Source of the DNA: Nannobrachium achirus
Taxonomy: Eukaryota > Chordata > Actinopteri > Myctophiformes > Myctophidae
Direction of reading: 5' to 3'
NCBI GenBank assembly: GCA_963921795.1
Contig: OY997655.1
Location: 12,518,730-12,582,729, forward strand
DNA length: 64,000 nt
Under the pieces are notes generated by a model. That model searched no databases, was not told where the DNA came from, and was given only the letters and a program-made list of their open reading frames with translations. The position numbers and the translations under genes were made by a program. Every line of letters starts with the position of its first letter. Position 1 is the stretch's first letter. Positions 32,146 to 43,487 of the stretch are shown piece after piece.

Positions 32146-32396
32146 ATCGTCGGGCAGAAACATCGTATCTCCAAGTTTCAAATTTGAACGTTTTTTCGTA
32201 AAGCAAAGCCCTGCTTCATCGCACAAGACTGTCGCACAAAACTGTCGCACAAAACTAGTGAAAATAGCTGATCTACAAGGTGCGAGGTGTTGCGTGCTTG
32301 TAGATCGGCTATTTTCACTAGTTTAGACCATTTTTAAAATGATAAATACAAAACGAACGGTTTTGGACATACAAGGTTTTCACCCGACAACGACGA
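32146..32396. mobile_element. ATCGTYG-ended MITE (family A)
   Basis: ATCGTCGGGCAGAAAC at the left and CACCCGACAACGACGA at the right. It contains a small tandem duplication of CTGTCGCACAAAA near 32230-32255. Confidence 0.82.
32252..32326. repeat. Hairpin module copy (left arm shortened at the tip)
   Basis: AACTAGTGAAAATAGCTGAT pairs with ATCGGCTATTTTCACTAGTT. The tip GTGCGAGGTGTTGCGTGC is asymmetric. Confidence 0.85.
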
Positions 32397-32655
32397 AACT
32401 GTAAGTGTAAATCTCTCCCGTCCCCCCGTCCCCAGGTCTCCTCTTCCACCCACGTGTAGCTCCTTCAAACAGGTGGGTGGACTGTTGCCAGCTGTTTATT
32501 TTCTATACAGATTCATCTTGTCTAATATCTGAGGACCACCGTGGGCGCGACGCCAAATCATTAAGCGCTATATCGAGCATCTGGGGGCTTATGAGGTCTT
32601 TGCTGTTATGCTCCCCTGCTGCCCCGCACACCCACTTATATAGCTTTAATATTGC
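32397..32655. other. Intergenic stretch, nothing recognised
   Basis: GCACACCCACTTATATAGCTT at about 32627 resembles GCACACCCACCTATAGCTT at about 33179, flanking the next element as a longer, diverged direct repeat. Confidence 0.5.
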
Positions 32656-32787
32656 CAGGGGCGTCGCACCAAATTCTGGGCCCGGGGTACAAGGATTCAC
32701 TGCGGGCCCCCCATGAATGTTCTTCCTAGGGGGACGGGGTTTAACCCATTTAGACTGGGAGCGCATTGTTATGTGCTTGCCTTTAAC

Positions 32788-32830
32788 TATTGAAAAATAG
32801 CGGATCTACAAGCTGCGAGCTTGGTTTTTT
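32788..32830. repeat. Hairpin module copy (left arm only)
   Basis: TTGAAAAATAGCGGATCTAC followed by AAGCTGCGAGCTTGG; the right arm beyond GAGCTTG is deleted. Confidence 0.65.
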
Positions 32831-33024
32831 GAAATCCCTATGTTTCTATGTCAGCGGTGCTCAAACCTTTTCGTGTGAAGGACCCCCAAAATGATATGTA
32901 TTTTGGCCACGGATCCCCATCTCAAAATATTTTGTTCCAGGGACCCCCAGAAGCAAAATCTGTGTTACATGTTCGCTTAAAAAATACATATATTCAAAGA
33001 TTTGTACACATTTTCACGCCATTT

Positions 33025-33091
33025 CAAAAATAGCAGATCTACAAGCTCGCAGCGCAGTGCCGCGCTGTGAGCTTGTAGATCTGCTATTTTT
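33025..33091. repeat. Hairpin module copy (complete)
   Basis: AAAATAGCAGATCTACAAGC and GCTTGTAGATCTGCTATTTT with tip GCGCAGTGCCGCGCT, shortened by a deletion of part of the tip. Confidence 0.88.
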
Positions 33092-33215
33092 CAATAGCAT
33101 AATTAAGGCCCCTCCCTTGGGCCCTGGTAACTCATTTTGATGTCCCACCCCCCCCCCCCCCCTGTGACGCCCTGCCCGGCACACCCACCTATAGCTTATC
33201 ACAAGGATTGATATC

Positions 33216-33660
33216 AGTGGTGGAAAGTAACTAAGTATTACTGTAAGTGATGTACTTTAGTACAATTTTGAGGTATTTCTACTTTACCAGAGTATTTGCA
33301 ATTTCCAATACTTCTACTCCTATACAACTCGGAACCGAATATAGAGGGCATGCGCGTGACATCATCATTATACCCGGATGTTATGCGGGAAGCCGGGAAC
33401 GCCTACTGAGTGGCAAAGAAATACTTTCTGGCCTTGACAGCCCATATACATCCAAACAGAAAAGTCCTAAGTGATTGCATTAAACAACATTAAACTCACT
33501 TTGCCACTCAATTTGCCACTCAATTTGCCATTCACTTTATGCATGCGCATACTCTTTTGTACTTTTACTCCATTACATTTATTTGAAAATGTTAGTTACT
33601 ATTTACTTTGTAGATTTTGATTATTATCACAAAACATACATTAACAACCAGTAACCACTT
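33216..33660 (+). repeat. AAGTAC-type repeat with internal insertion
   Basis: Starts CAGTGGTGGAAAGTAACTAA and contains TTAGTACAATTTTGAGGTAT. About 33330-33545 is foreign sequence, with GCATGCGCGTGACATCATCA at one side and GCATGCGCATACTC at the other. Confidence 0.65.
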
Positions 33661-33840
33661 ATATACATTTCGACCATCGACTACAAGCTCAAGCTCATTG
33701 TCTCCAAGCTTGACCAGTCCTCAAGCTTGCATACGGACATCGAATCGAACAGACATCAGACAGATTCGGTCGGTTAATAGTTGTATATTAGATAGATATT
33801 GTGATGTCAAGTGAAGCATGACCAATCATGTCTTATTAGT

Positions 33841-33995
33841 GTGGTTGCTGTAAGCAACGCACTATAGCCCAGCTTAATGTGTGCTGCACGGTGACGTCAC
33901 CATTATAGAGTTCAATGGGGGAGTGGTGCTGGCTTGAGGATTGGTCAAGCTTCACATGACAATTTGGCTACCCAAACAATAAATAGGCATCCACA
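33841..33995 (+). promoter_or_regulatory. Orphan kelch-type promoter
   Basis: TGACGTCA (33892-33899), ATTGG in GGATTGGTCAAGCTTCAC (33940-33944) and AATAAATAGG near 33979 repeat the order of the kelch promoters, but no kelch ORF follows; the next gene (34491-35492) is on the other strand and presents its 3' end. Probably the remnant of a lost copy. Confidence 0.45.
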
Positions 33996-34136
33996 GTTGC
34001 AATGTCCAATGCATCTTTCTAGTTGGACATTATATTGTCCAAGATATCTGGCCTCATAGCCCAGACAACTTCAGTTAAAAAGGTTAACAAAAATTAGGTT
34101 CAGCTGGCATAAAAGTTCTGGAGTGTGTTGCCTATA

Positions 34137-34490
34137 TCACGAACTAAAACAAAACAAAAACTCCAACCCCACTCCAACCCCTCCTTGACCACACATTGTC
34201 CGGGTGGGGGGGCAACAAACCGGGTCAAAACATACGGCCAGACAAATCTGCCAGTGTAAATTCCATAGACAATCCTCCAACAGTGTTAGGAAAACAAAAA
34301 GGTTTCCATCTTTGCAGTCATTTTCTTCTCTCACTCCCCGTTCTTTAGAAACATGATTCACTAAGTCAGTCCTCTTCCATAATGTCTGTTGCTTTGACCG
34401 ACTCTTTGTTTCTACATTCATTCCTGGAGGAGATTATCTTTGGCACAGGATTTATTCTTCATTGAAGGATCTGGCTGGCAGTAAGCCCAC
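34137..34490 (-). other. Conserved 3' flank of the minus-strand kelch gene
   Basis: On the minus strand AATGTAGAAACAAAGAGTC and GACTGCAAAGATGGAAACC match the 3' flanks of the plus-strand copies. Confidence 0.65.
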
Positions 34491-35492
34491 TCATGTCGTT
34501 TCTTGTGTTTCTGTGTGTTGTAATGCTGAAAGTTCCCACCTAATGTCAAGTGGGAGTCCTGACTGCTCCAGGCCGTACTGAACAACTGCTAGCTTGCATA
34601 TCGTCTTCAGACTAGGACTTACGTCTAAAATGTACAGGCTATCGTCAAAGACGATGACATGATCTCCCACCATGCAACAGCACATCCTCTGTCGATGTGA
34701 ACATGGGCCTTTGTTCTTGTGTCCAACCTTTGTCCAGCAGAAGGTCCCTGGATTGTATTTCCACATGTTCCACACTTCACAAAAGCCACCAAATATGTAC
34801 AGTTCCTCGTTGTAGACAAAGGCTGAATGACAATACCGCACTTCTGGAAGAAGCTGCACAGAAGACGGGCTCAGCCAGCAGCTGGTCTCTGTGTCAAACA
34901 CACTGATGCTCTCCTGGTGACCCAGGCCCCCGGACACAAACATTTTTGTTCCAATGAAGTTGGCAGAGTGCCACGACGAATTAGGTGCCCGAGTGCCTCC
35001 GGCGGTAACTAAAGACCAGGCCATTGTGGAAGTGTCCAACTTGTATATGACGTTAGTGAATCCGGTCTGCGCGTTGAGTCCTCCAAAGATATACATGACC
35101 GTCCCCAAGACGGAGGCCGAGTGGCCCTGTCTCCCCTCGGGAACGGTCCCGGAGATCTTGGGCATCAGCTTGAACCACCTGTGGGTGTCCACATGAAAGC
35201 CATAGATCATGCTGCAGTAAGGAAACCCGCCCCAGATGTAGATGATGTCTTCTATCAGCACAGCTGTGAGGCCCCGGCGCTTGGAGGGGACCTCCACGGG
35301 ACGCTCTCCTTTTCCATTTCTCACCGGGGGCAATTTCATCCAGCGCAAGAACACTGCGTTGAAGAGGTGCACGTCAATCTGGTCCTTGTAGGATCCTCCG
35401 AAGAAGTAGACCTTGTTCCCGACTGCTACGGCAGAGTTGTTATTGTAGTCGCTATTCGGTGCGCCATTCAAATGGACCGTCCAACGGAACAT
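34491..35492 (-). CDS. KLHDC3-like kelch-repeat protein, minus-strand copy (intronless)
   Basis: 333 residues starting MFRWTVHLNGAPNSDYNNN, the same start as the other copies. Blade 1 keeps the double glycine (YFFGGS) that copies 1 and 2 have lost. Other double-glycine strands: IYIWGGFPY, MYIFGGLN, MFVSGGLG and LYIFGGFC. The C-terminal BC-box is SLKTICKLAV and the CUL2-box LPLDIRWEL is intact, followed by a short uncharged tail (QHTETQETT), unlike the basic tails of copies 1 and 2. It is diverged from the tandem pair and closer in places to the 39286 copy (GLGHQ). By family, a CUL2-elongin substrate receptor for C-terminal degrons; target unknown. Confidence 0.87.
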   Translation of the reverse strand: MFRWTVHLNGAPNSDYNNNSAVAVGNKVYFFGGSYKDQIDVHLFNAVFLRWMKLPPVRNGKGERPVEVPSKRRGLTAVLIEDIIYIWGGFPYCSMIYGFHVDTHRWFKLMPKISGTVPEGRQGHSASVLGTVMYIFGGLNAQTGFTNVIYKLDTSTMAWSLVTAGGTRAPNSSWHSANFIGTKMFVSGGLGHQESISVFDTETSCWLSPSSVQLLPEVRYCHSAFVYNEELYIFGGFCEVWNMWKYNPGTFCWTKVGHKNKGPCSHRQRMCCCMVGDHVIVFDDSLYILDVSPSLKTICKLAVVQYGLEQSGLPLDIRWELSALQHTETQETT

Positions 35493-35551
35493 CTCAGATA
35501 GGGATAGAATGGTCCAGTCTTTCCCTCTGAAGGATAAAGTTCACAAATGCT

Positions 35552-35596
35552 CTATAAGTAGTCTATGGCAGAAATGTTCTGCGAAGTTTGACCAAT
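35552..35596 (-). promoter_or_regulatory. Proximal promoter of the minus-strand kelch gene
   Basis: On the minus strand ATTGG (35596-35592) in TATTGGTCAAACTTCGCAG is followed by ACTTATAGAGC, the same CCAAT-then-TATA-like order, about 60 bp before the ATG. Confidence 0.5.
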
Positions 35597-35609
35597 ACAC
35601 CTACCTGGC

Positions 35610-36360
35610 TTTGTCCGGTCAGAGCCCAATGGGAAAACGCATTAAAAAAATGAAAATTCTTAAGTAAATTGAAGCGCAGCCTTCAATTTCTGGCCTATGA
35701 CCTGGCACAAACAGCTCAATGCGTGTTGTCCGTCTGAAAACCCAGGAGGAAAACGTGTTAAAAAATGTCTGCCACAAAGTTTGTTTTACGCCAGGGTACC
35801 ATTGGCGAAGCTTTGCAGGACGTGTTGTGATTGGCTAGTGGGGCGCTTGATGAAATTAACTCTCACTTCATGATAGGCGTAAAAAGGTATCCAGGCTCTG
35901 AAGCGTGGCCTACATCTGGCCCAGATCTGGCCTACATTCTGACACAAATGGCTCAAAGTTTGTTGTCACATCACGTATGTCCCGCCTCATCTCAAATTAG
36001 CCAAATTTAGCAGGACGCTTAATGACATGAACTCATGAATACATCAGGCCTAGATATGGCCTACATCCTTTCACAAACAGTTTGTTGTCCGGTTGAAAAC
36101 CGGGGGGAAAACGTGTTCTAAAATGTTCGCAAGACGCATTGAAATTAACTCACCCATCACCTCACAATAGGTGTACAAAACTGTACGGGCCTTGCTTGCA
36201 TCTGGCCTACATTCTGAAACAAATGGCTCAATATTTGTTGCACGTCCAAATTCCAATCATGATTGAGGATAGCAATTTGCTGTTAAAAGTAGCTCACTCT
36301 GGCCTGAAGAGGTTCTTCGGTTGAAAGCTGGGGGACCAACCACGTACCAACCACAACTAA
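35610..36360. repeat. Diverged tandem repeat
   Basis: The block TCTGGCCTACATTCTGACAC-AAATGGCTCAA recurs at about 35693, 35926, 36053 and 36199, and GAAAACC-GGAGGAAAACGTGTT at 35738 and 36094. Units are uneven (about 130-230 bp). Confidence 0.6.
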
Positions 36361-37264
36361 TTGGTAAGGGTAGCTATGTATGGGTCACTAGTGACTGTTT
36401 CCAAAACCTTGTTTGATAGTGGGCCCTCAGAGTCATGGCATCACTGTTTGGTGGCAATGTATCAACATTGGTCTGCAAGTTTTTTTGAAACGGGACACAG
36501 CAAACTGCATGAATCGATTTGCTGGTTGATTTGGGGTCATAGAGCTGTTGAGCCCATGAGATCGATAGCTGGACTTGGTACTTCATCCTCACCAAATAAA
36601 AGTTGTGGTGAAGTTAAGGGCTGGAATACAGTACAGTCTGTATATACAGTCTTTTTTCCTATCCTAGTAGTGGGCCACTGAACCACTATAAATGCCAACA
36701 GACTGAAATGCCAACAGACATGACATTTTGATATCACGAACTTATTATGTAGCGTGGTTTCTTGGCCGTTCCTGCTTTCATCCACTTTCACGCACTCCTC
36801 AGAAATTCCTCTTTAACACCAGCACATCTGCAGTGAATGATAAGATACCATTTGGTTGTTGCATCGGCTGAATGTGGAAGTATGCTAGCCTGGCATTAGC
36901 CAGACTGATAACGTGGATTCACTCATATGAAGCCTGTAGGAGCTGATGACACCTTTTCAGGATCCTCACTAACAACAATTTTCTGACCATAATTGAGAAA
37001 ATGTAATTCACTTCCAGCTGTGGTTCTTTTACCTATCCATGCCATTCCTACGTGAGCAACACAGTTACATTCAACACACACTGCCTGCAAAAAGCACACC
37101 TCTATAATCGTTGAGTAGAACTGCAGATCACAATGTATGGGAATGTACGATGGAACAATGAAGAACTCTCAAAGAGTTGTCGTTGATTGTGCTTCGAAGG
37201 AGTTTGTACCATCTGTTTGGCGCACGTGAAAAGGGATAAACCTTACGCACATGCACAAAAACAC
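36361..37264. other. Intergenic stretch, nothing recognised
   Basis: No conserved frame, repeat or terminus noted on either strand. Confidence 0.5.
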
Positions 37265-37384
<120 letters not shown>

Positions 37385-37620
37385 CCAACAGCACAGGTGA
37401 TGAAAGGGCCTGCAGTAATTAAAATCAATTCATCCATAAATGCATGGCCACATGTTTGGTGCCAGGGAGTGTAAGGGACATGTGTGACCATATGTGCTCA
37501 TCACCAGGGACGAGGAACTAACCCACCCCTCCTCATCCTTCCCCTCTCGGACCACCCATTAGCCCCCCACACCTGCTGTTAAATATGAGCTGCGGTGCAA
37601 GACATACTCAGACTTTTTAC

Positions 37621-38095
37621 TTAAAGGACAACTTTGTTTTTTTTACAACAAGGGTTCATATTTTAGATTGTAATTAGAGAAAAGAAAAAGTGACTGTTAA
37701 AATGTTTTCATTTGCTTCGTTCTATTGTTTTATCGCGTTTACAGTGCTAAAATGTGGGGCATGCGTACGCATGGGGGCATGCGTATACAAGTGGCTAAAT
37801 ATGTATTTTTAGACACAATAAGCCAGCAGTTTCTTTATTGCTATTTACAGTAACACTTCTAGCCCCCATAAGTCACATCCAACCATGAAAGGTTGCGTTG
37901 TATCTTGGGAATGGGCTTATTCTGTGTAAAATGACATATTTAGCCACTTGTACACATGCCCCCAACCACTGAAATAAGAATCTCTAAAACAATAGAAAGA
38001 AGTTAATGAAATAATTTTAACACTCATCTTTTATATTTTTTAATTACAATCTAAAATATGAACCCTTGTTGTAAAAAACTAAAGTTGTCCTTTAA
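37621..38095. mobile_element. TTAA-bounded foldback element
   Basis: Starts TTAAAGGACAACTTTG and ends CTAAAGTTGTCCTTTAA. Outer arms of about 60 bp (ACAACAAGGGTTCATATTTT and inverse) are nearly exact; the centre is looser. Non-coding. Confidence 0.82.
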
Positions 38096-38940
38096 ACAAG
38101 AATTATTACCTTATTCTCATTGCAAAGGCAGCTCTCCACCAAATGTACTATACAGATTACGACGGACGGGCAGTCGAATGAAGTCGGGAGATCAGGCGGT
38201 AAAGTTGCTGAATGCACCCGAGAGCCGACACTGAGCTGACACGGGCTACTATCATGGTGCTAAAATAGTCTATATGACTTGATGTCTCTTCCAACAACCA
38301 TCCCGCTGCTATTCAACGCTTCCCTACAACTTGGTGACCCAAGGTGACAGTGTACCCTTCGCACATTCAACAGCAGATTTCCGGGTCAGCACAAGCGTGC
38401 TCACGTCAGGCCAATAGTTAGCTAACAATTACTGTACTTAATGTCCACATTCCATTACTTATGGACCAAGCCGCGTTCATATTTCCATAATTTTCGGGTC
38501 ATTTACACCCCAAATAAACCTTTTGGTTTGAAATGACGATCTACTAATTCACCCTTTGTCAAGTCCCGCCCGTTGTCATCCTGTTGTCCCCCATACCTGA
38601 GGGCCCCGCCCGTTGTCATCTTGTTGTCCCCCATACCTGAGGGCTTTCTATTTGACAAATATTTACAGTATATCGGCTATATTCTACACTACTCGATATG
38701 CTGGTGACTAGATGTGAGGCTAAATCAAAACAACTCAGTGTCACAGCATGTCTCATCACCACCGCAGCTGAAATCCCCCCAACACCCCAGCTGAACCCAA
38801 ACCACACCCTAGCTCACTCTATCTCACCCCACCTGACCCTACCTCAAACCCAACCCAAACTCATGTCCAACCTTTTATCACAAGTTAGAAATTGCAGCTG
38901 TAGACACTCAATCTCAGTCTATGTTCAATCTCAACAAGAT
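38096..38940. other. Intergenic stretch with a 40-bp tandem pair
   Basis: CCCGCCCGTTGTCATCYTG occurs twice about 40 bp apart (38565 and 38605). Otherwise nothing recognised. Confidence 0.6.
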
Positions 38941-39130
38941 TGCACTCTGTTGAGGTGCCAACTTGCTTCCTGTGCACTCATAGCCATATATAATTCGCGT
39001 CACTTTCCGAAGACAAGTGCGACCAGCAGAGCGAGCAAGTAGGGTGATGATAGCTGTCTGTGGGTATGTTATGTATGTGGGTATGTGTGCCCTTTGTCTG
39101 CGATAAACCTTTACCTTAGGCATCAACTCC
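38941..39130 (+). repeat. Upstream flank of kelch gene 4
   Basis: CACTCTGTTGAGGTGCCAAC and following sequence match the duplicated flanks at 9229 and 11964, showing that this unit shares the same upstream block. Confidence 0.6.
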
Positions 39131-39163
39131 CCTGATTGGCCCTCCCACCCATCAACTTCACAG

Positions 39164-39211
39164 ATTGGTCAAGCTTTGCACAACTTGTGTGCACCCAGCA
39201 CTAAGTATAGA
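39164..39211 (+). promoter_or_regulatory. Proximal promoter of kelch gene 4
   Basis: ATTGG (39164-39168) in AGATTGGTCAAGCTTTGCAC, then TATAGA at 39206-39211, about 75 bp before the ATG. Confidence 0.5.
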
Positions 39212-39285
39212 CGGTACTGAGCACTTTAAAACCGCATTCTTCGTACGCGACTAGACGGATCCGATTGAATCTGGTGGTGGGTGAG

Positions 39286-40350
39286 ATGTTGCGATGGACA
39301 TTGCATTTGGGAGGAGCTCCGAATCGCGAGGACAACAACCACGCTGCTGTAGCAGTGGGCGACAAGGTCTATTTCTTTGGAGGGTCCAAAAAAGAACATA
39401 TGGAGGTGCACGTCTTCAACACAGTGTCCTTATGCTGGATGACGCTGCTCCCGGTGAGAAACGGATGGAATCCCGCGGAGGTTCCCTCCAAGAGCAACGG
39501 CCACACGATTGTGCTGATAGAGGAGATCATCTACATCTGGGGGAGATTTCCCAACCACAACGTGCTCTACACATTCGACGTCAGCCTACACAGGTGGTTC
39601 AAACCTGACATCTCCGGGGCCGTTCCGGAGGCGGGGAGGGGCCACTCGGCATGTGTCCTGGGGAAGACCATGTACGTCTTTGGGGGATACACCAATGACA
39701 TCCACACGTTGGACATCACCACGATGGTCTGGTCTTTCATTGACACCGGAGACACTCGAGCAGTGCCCGCCTCATCGTGGCACTCTGCTACCATCATCGG
39801 GACAAAGATGTTTGTGTTTGGCGGCCTTGGGCACCAGGACAACAACATCAGAGTTTTTGACACAGAGACCAACCACTGGCTGAGCGCGCCTTTGGCAGAT
39901 CTTCTTCCAGAAGAACGCTACGGTCATTCAGCCTTCGCTCACAATGGAGATCTGTACATATTTGGCGGAATTCATCAAGGCGGGAGCATCAACAATCTTT
40001 GGAAATATAATCCCGAGACATCCTGGACGAAAGTTCAACCAAAGGGCAAGGTGCCATATCAGAATTGTTGGATGTGCTGTTGCGTGGTGGGAGACTGCGC
40101 CATCCTCTTTGACGATGACCTGTACATCTTAGACTTAAGCTCCAGTCTGAAGAGGCTATGCGAGCTAGCAGTCGCTCAGTATGGCCTGGAGAAGACAGAG
40201 CTCCCTCGTAGCGCGGCGGTGGGAACTGTCAGCGTTACTACCGTCAGCAAAAGAAGAAAAAACATGGGTGCCCTCACTGCCAGCGTGTTCCACTGGATGA
40301 TGACGATCTTCAAGCCGAAGAAAAGAACCTGCAACAAAAAGAAGGAATGA
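39286..40350 (+). CDS. KLHDC3-like kelch-repeat protein, copy 4, altered C-terminus
   Basis: 354 residues starting MLRWTLHLGGAPNRE. The propeller is well preserved: YFFGGSKK, IYIWGRFPN (second Gly of this blade is Arg), MYVFGGYT, MFVFGGLG and LYIFGGIHQ. The BC-box SLKRLCELAV is present. The CUL2-box is not: after ELP the frame reads RSAAVGTVSV where the paralogues have (H/L)(N/D)IRWEL. The nucleotide sequence still contains GGTGGGAACTG, the R-W-E-L codons, in another frame, so a small indel has shifted the end of the gene. The new tail ends in a basic cluster (FKPKKRTCNKKKE). The start is the first ATG in the MLRW context; upstream in-frame TTG/GTG codons are not used. It may bind elongin but not CUL2, or be losing function. 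Confidence 0.86.
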   Translation: MLRWTLHLGGAPNREDNNHAAVAVGDKVYFFGGSKKEHMEVHVFNTVSLCWMTLLPVRNGWNPAEVPSKSNGHTIVLIEEIIYIWGRFPNHNVLYTFDVSLHRWFKPDISGAVPEAGRGHSACVLGKTMYVFGGYTNDIHTLDITTMVWSFIDTGDTRAVPASSWHSATIIGTKMFVFGGLGHQDNNIRVFDTETNHWLSAPLADLLPEERYGHSAFAHNGDLYIFGGIHQGGSINNLWKYNPETSWTKVQPKGKVPYQNCWMCCCVVGDCAILFDDDLYILDLSSSLKRLCELAVAQYGLEKTELPRSAAVGTVSVTTVSKRRKNMGALTASVFHWMMTIFKPKKRTCNKKKE

Positions 40351-40540
40351 ATGTAGAAACAAAGAGACGCCTTGGTCAAAAGGAACAGACTTAATGCCGG
40401 AAACATGTTTGTACAGAAGAACTGGGACTGTGAGAGGAAAATTATTGTAAAGATGAAAACCTTTTTTTGTTATTTATTTTTTTACTGTTGGAGCCAGGAG
40501 TAGACAATATGATCACCCCTTCGTGCATGCATCCATCCAT
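40351..40540 (+). other. 3' flank of kelch gene 4
   Basis: ATGTAGAAACAAAGAGACGC and AACATGTTTGTACAGAAGAA parallel the 3' flanks of the other copies. Confidence 0.55.
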
Positions 40541-41400
40541 CTTCAACCACTTATCCAGCGTTGGGTCATGGGGGCAACAGTTCCAACAGAGAGCTCCAGA
40601 CTTCCTGCTCCAGAACAACATTAATCACTTCCTCCTGGGGGATCCCGAGGAGTTCCCATGCAAGCCAGTGTGGAGATCTCACATGTCTCCCCTTTCTCCG
40701 CTCCCTACACTGGCTCCCAGATGCTGACCTTCAAAGCAGCCAAAGGCATGGCTCCTCCATACCTCCAAAACCTGACCAACCACTACAACCCCACCCGTTC
40801 GCTCAGATCAGCCAACACAGGGATTCTAACAGAACCCTCGCTAAAAACCCTTAGAACTACAGACTCACTCCCTAGCTTCCGCCTTGGACTGAAGACTCAC
40901 CTCTTCAGACTCCACCTAAACCCATAGCACTACTGTAACACTCCCCCCCCCCCCCCCCTTCCCTCAATAAAGCTAGATAGCATTTCTAGATTTTAGAAGT
41001 TTTTTACTGATTAGGTGTATGGTCTACTTATGTTATTGTTTTTCTAGATTGATATTCCTCTGCATTTGTTATATTGTTGTTAATGCACTGACATATTATC
41101 TTGCTTATTATAGTGATGTGTATTACCTGCTTACTGTAAATCGCTTTGGATTAAAAGCGTCTGTTAAATGCCTAAACTGTAAACTGTAAACTGAGATGTA
41201 ATCCCCCCATCTGGATCCTTGGTATGCCACGGGGTCTCCTCCCAGTGGGAGTGTAGCGAGGACCTCCCTAGGGAGACGCTCGGGAGGCATTCGTATTATA
41301 TGCCCGAACCACCTGAGCTTCCCAAGTCAAGGAGCAGCAGTTCTGCTCTGAGTCTCTCTCACGGATGACTGAACTTCTCAATACTGTACCACTTCAATAA
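40541..41400 (+). mobile_element. LINE fragments: L2/Rex1-type 3' end within another LINE-like repeat
   Basis: The inner part (about 40641-41192) translates to PLLRSLHWLP and then LKTHLFRLHLNP, the L2/Rex1 C-terminus, and ends TTAAAAGCGTCTGTTAAATG. The outer parts (CACTTATCCAGCGTTGGGTC at 40549; ATCTGGATCCTTGGTATGCC at 41209) are one fish repeat interrupted by it. A poly-C tract lies at 40947-40960. Confidence 0.7.
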
Positions 41401-41902
41401 GACCTGGTCTAATAACAGCCATGTTTGATATACAACTATTTGCGGCAAGGTTTCAGGCAGATCCAACTGCCATTGACTTCCATTATAAAATTAAAGTGAA
41501 ATACCAGTACTTCACCGTTCCTCACAGCCTGTGCACCCGCTCTTTGACTTTTAGAGTCCCTGTATGGCCGCGATTGTGTTACTGCCGCCCTGTCTCTTGT
41601 CTGACTGACTGTCAGCGAAGGTGTGGGCATTTTGTTTTCTGTCTGCTTCTATTTTTTGTACTTTTCATGATTCATGTTTTAGCAAGGCACTGCATTCTAG
41701 GAATTAATGTTTCGCGCTTGAAGTAATACTTTTTTGGCGACACTCGTGTGTGTCGTTAGTGGAGGGCGTCGGTGTATTTTTTCCCCGGTTATTCAATGAG
41801 CAGATAGAATTTCATCTCGGTTGGGTGGAAACCTCATTATGTCCAATCTTATATAACTTATTTAAATATATTACATTTAAAGGTTTGATACTTTCTGTGA
41901 CG
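41401..41902. other. Intergenic stretch, nothing recognised
   Basis: A 101-codon frame at 41421 has no recognisable motif and no neighbouring signals. Confidence 0.5.
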
Positions 41903-42609
41903 CTGTAGTACAGGGGTCCTCAATAGGCGGACCGCGGTCCATGTCCGGACCGCGAGGCACCGCCGACCGGACCCAGGACGAATTATAGTAAAAAAAAAAA
42001 AAAAAAAGGAAAAATATTTTCATTCCACAGACCACGGAAGCGTCCAAGTAGTAGGCTACTCGAAGCGTTCGGAGCTGCAGCCTGCAACAGCTCAACTATA
42101 AACCAGTGGGCTTCATTCACGCACAACAACATCAACGTGAATGTGTTTGCAGGATTGTAATCTTCTCTCCAGAGAGTTTGTCGGGACGTGCCACCGCCGT
42201 CTCTCTCTTTCTGCATGGATATGCAGCCAGCGAGCCATGCAGCTAAGCTAGCTGTGAGCTGCACGCAGTAGCCTCCCTACTCAGTACAGGAGTGAGCTAC
42301 GAGCCGCTTTAGTCTCTGACGCGCGATACTTGTTTTCAGATCGATATTCATGTTGTGACACAAGCATAAATTATTCGAAAATTATCCCAGTTTGTTAAAA
42401 GAAAACAAAGCAACAAACATTAGCGCAAAATATCTCTGCTCCACTTTGATTTAAACATTCTGTAATCTCCCTTCAATGGGTTGTTGCACTTCAGTCAAGT
42501 GAGGTCCCCAAATGATTTTGGAGGAGTCCCCAGGCCAGATGACAGTGAGGCCATTCATAATTTAAGGACCTAAGACCTTTTAATAAAGAATCTGGAAACA
42601 GACCATTAC

Positions 42610-42614
<5 letters not shown>

Positions 42615-42690
<76 letters not shown>
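42615..42690. repeat. (TA)n microsatellite
   Basis: About 37 TA units with one C interruption. Confidence 0.97.
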
Positions 42691-42692
<2 letters not shown>

Positions 42693-43487
42693 GTCCCAGG
42701 CTGGTGAAACCGTCCTAATGTCGCCAATTTTAAAACGGCAGAAAAGTGAGAAAATGAAGTCAAAGTCGTTTTTTGTATTTTTCGTTTTTTTCAAATTCAC
42801 ACAAGTTCGAATTTATAACAAGGGTTTCGTGTCAAAAGATAGTTGTTTTGAGGTATTACAATGGCTAGTTTTATTTGTTAAACTAGGCTGCTTTTGGAAG
42901 AAACTGTACGTGGTTTTTGGGGGAGGAGAGATAGCGCTCTGAAAAGTAATTGTCTCGTATTTCACGCTTTGAGCACCGCCCATACAGTGGTGCATCTGGT
43001 TCTCTAGTGTGTAAACACATCTCAGTGACTAACTTCATCTCGCTAATGTTATTGGTTTGCAGAAGACAGTATTCTGGAAGGATTTATTTTTTGATTTATA
43101 CGTCGTGATCCGACTCTCCGAGTCGCTATCGGGCACACAGAGACGCAGCGATGATGTCTTCTCGTAATGGAACAGCCGGCGCTAATGGGAAGCTAACGTT
43201 AGCTACACGCTAACGCTGGCTGTTTATTATGAGAAGCAGTGGCTAACGGCAAACGCTAACGTTAGCTAGCGCTAACTGCAGGCATCGTATACACAACTGG
43301 AATTGTTGCTCTTCTACAAGCTCACAACGCGAGGAGTTTAAGTCTGTCAGAACCATCAGATTATGGTTCTGACTGAAGTTACACAAACACTGATTATGCT
43401 ACATTTGGCACAGTTAGCCCGACCAATTTAGATAGGGCTCGAGTTACGGTGTTGCTCACGTAATAACCCTTCACTTCAACCTGGTGT

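Larger units (their letters stand above)
32656..33174. mobile_element. Non-autonomous hAT-like element with two hairpin modules
   Basis: CAGGGGCGTCGCACC at the left, GTGACGCCCTG at the right; same family as 2546-2980 and 54422-55030, in the opposite orientation to 2546. An exact 8-bp duplication is not seen. Confidence 0.68.

Noticed and set aside
40467..40927. Short frames resembling host proteins
   Set aside because: They are pieces of an L2/Rex1-type reverse transcriptase C-terminus broken by frameshifts.
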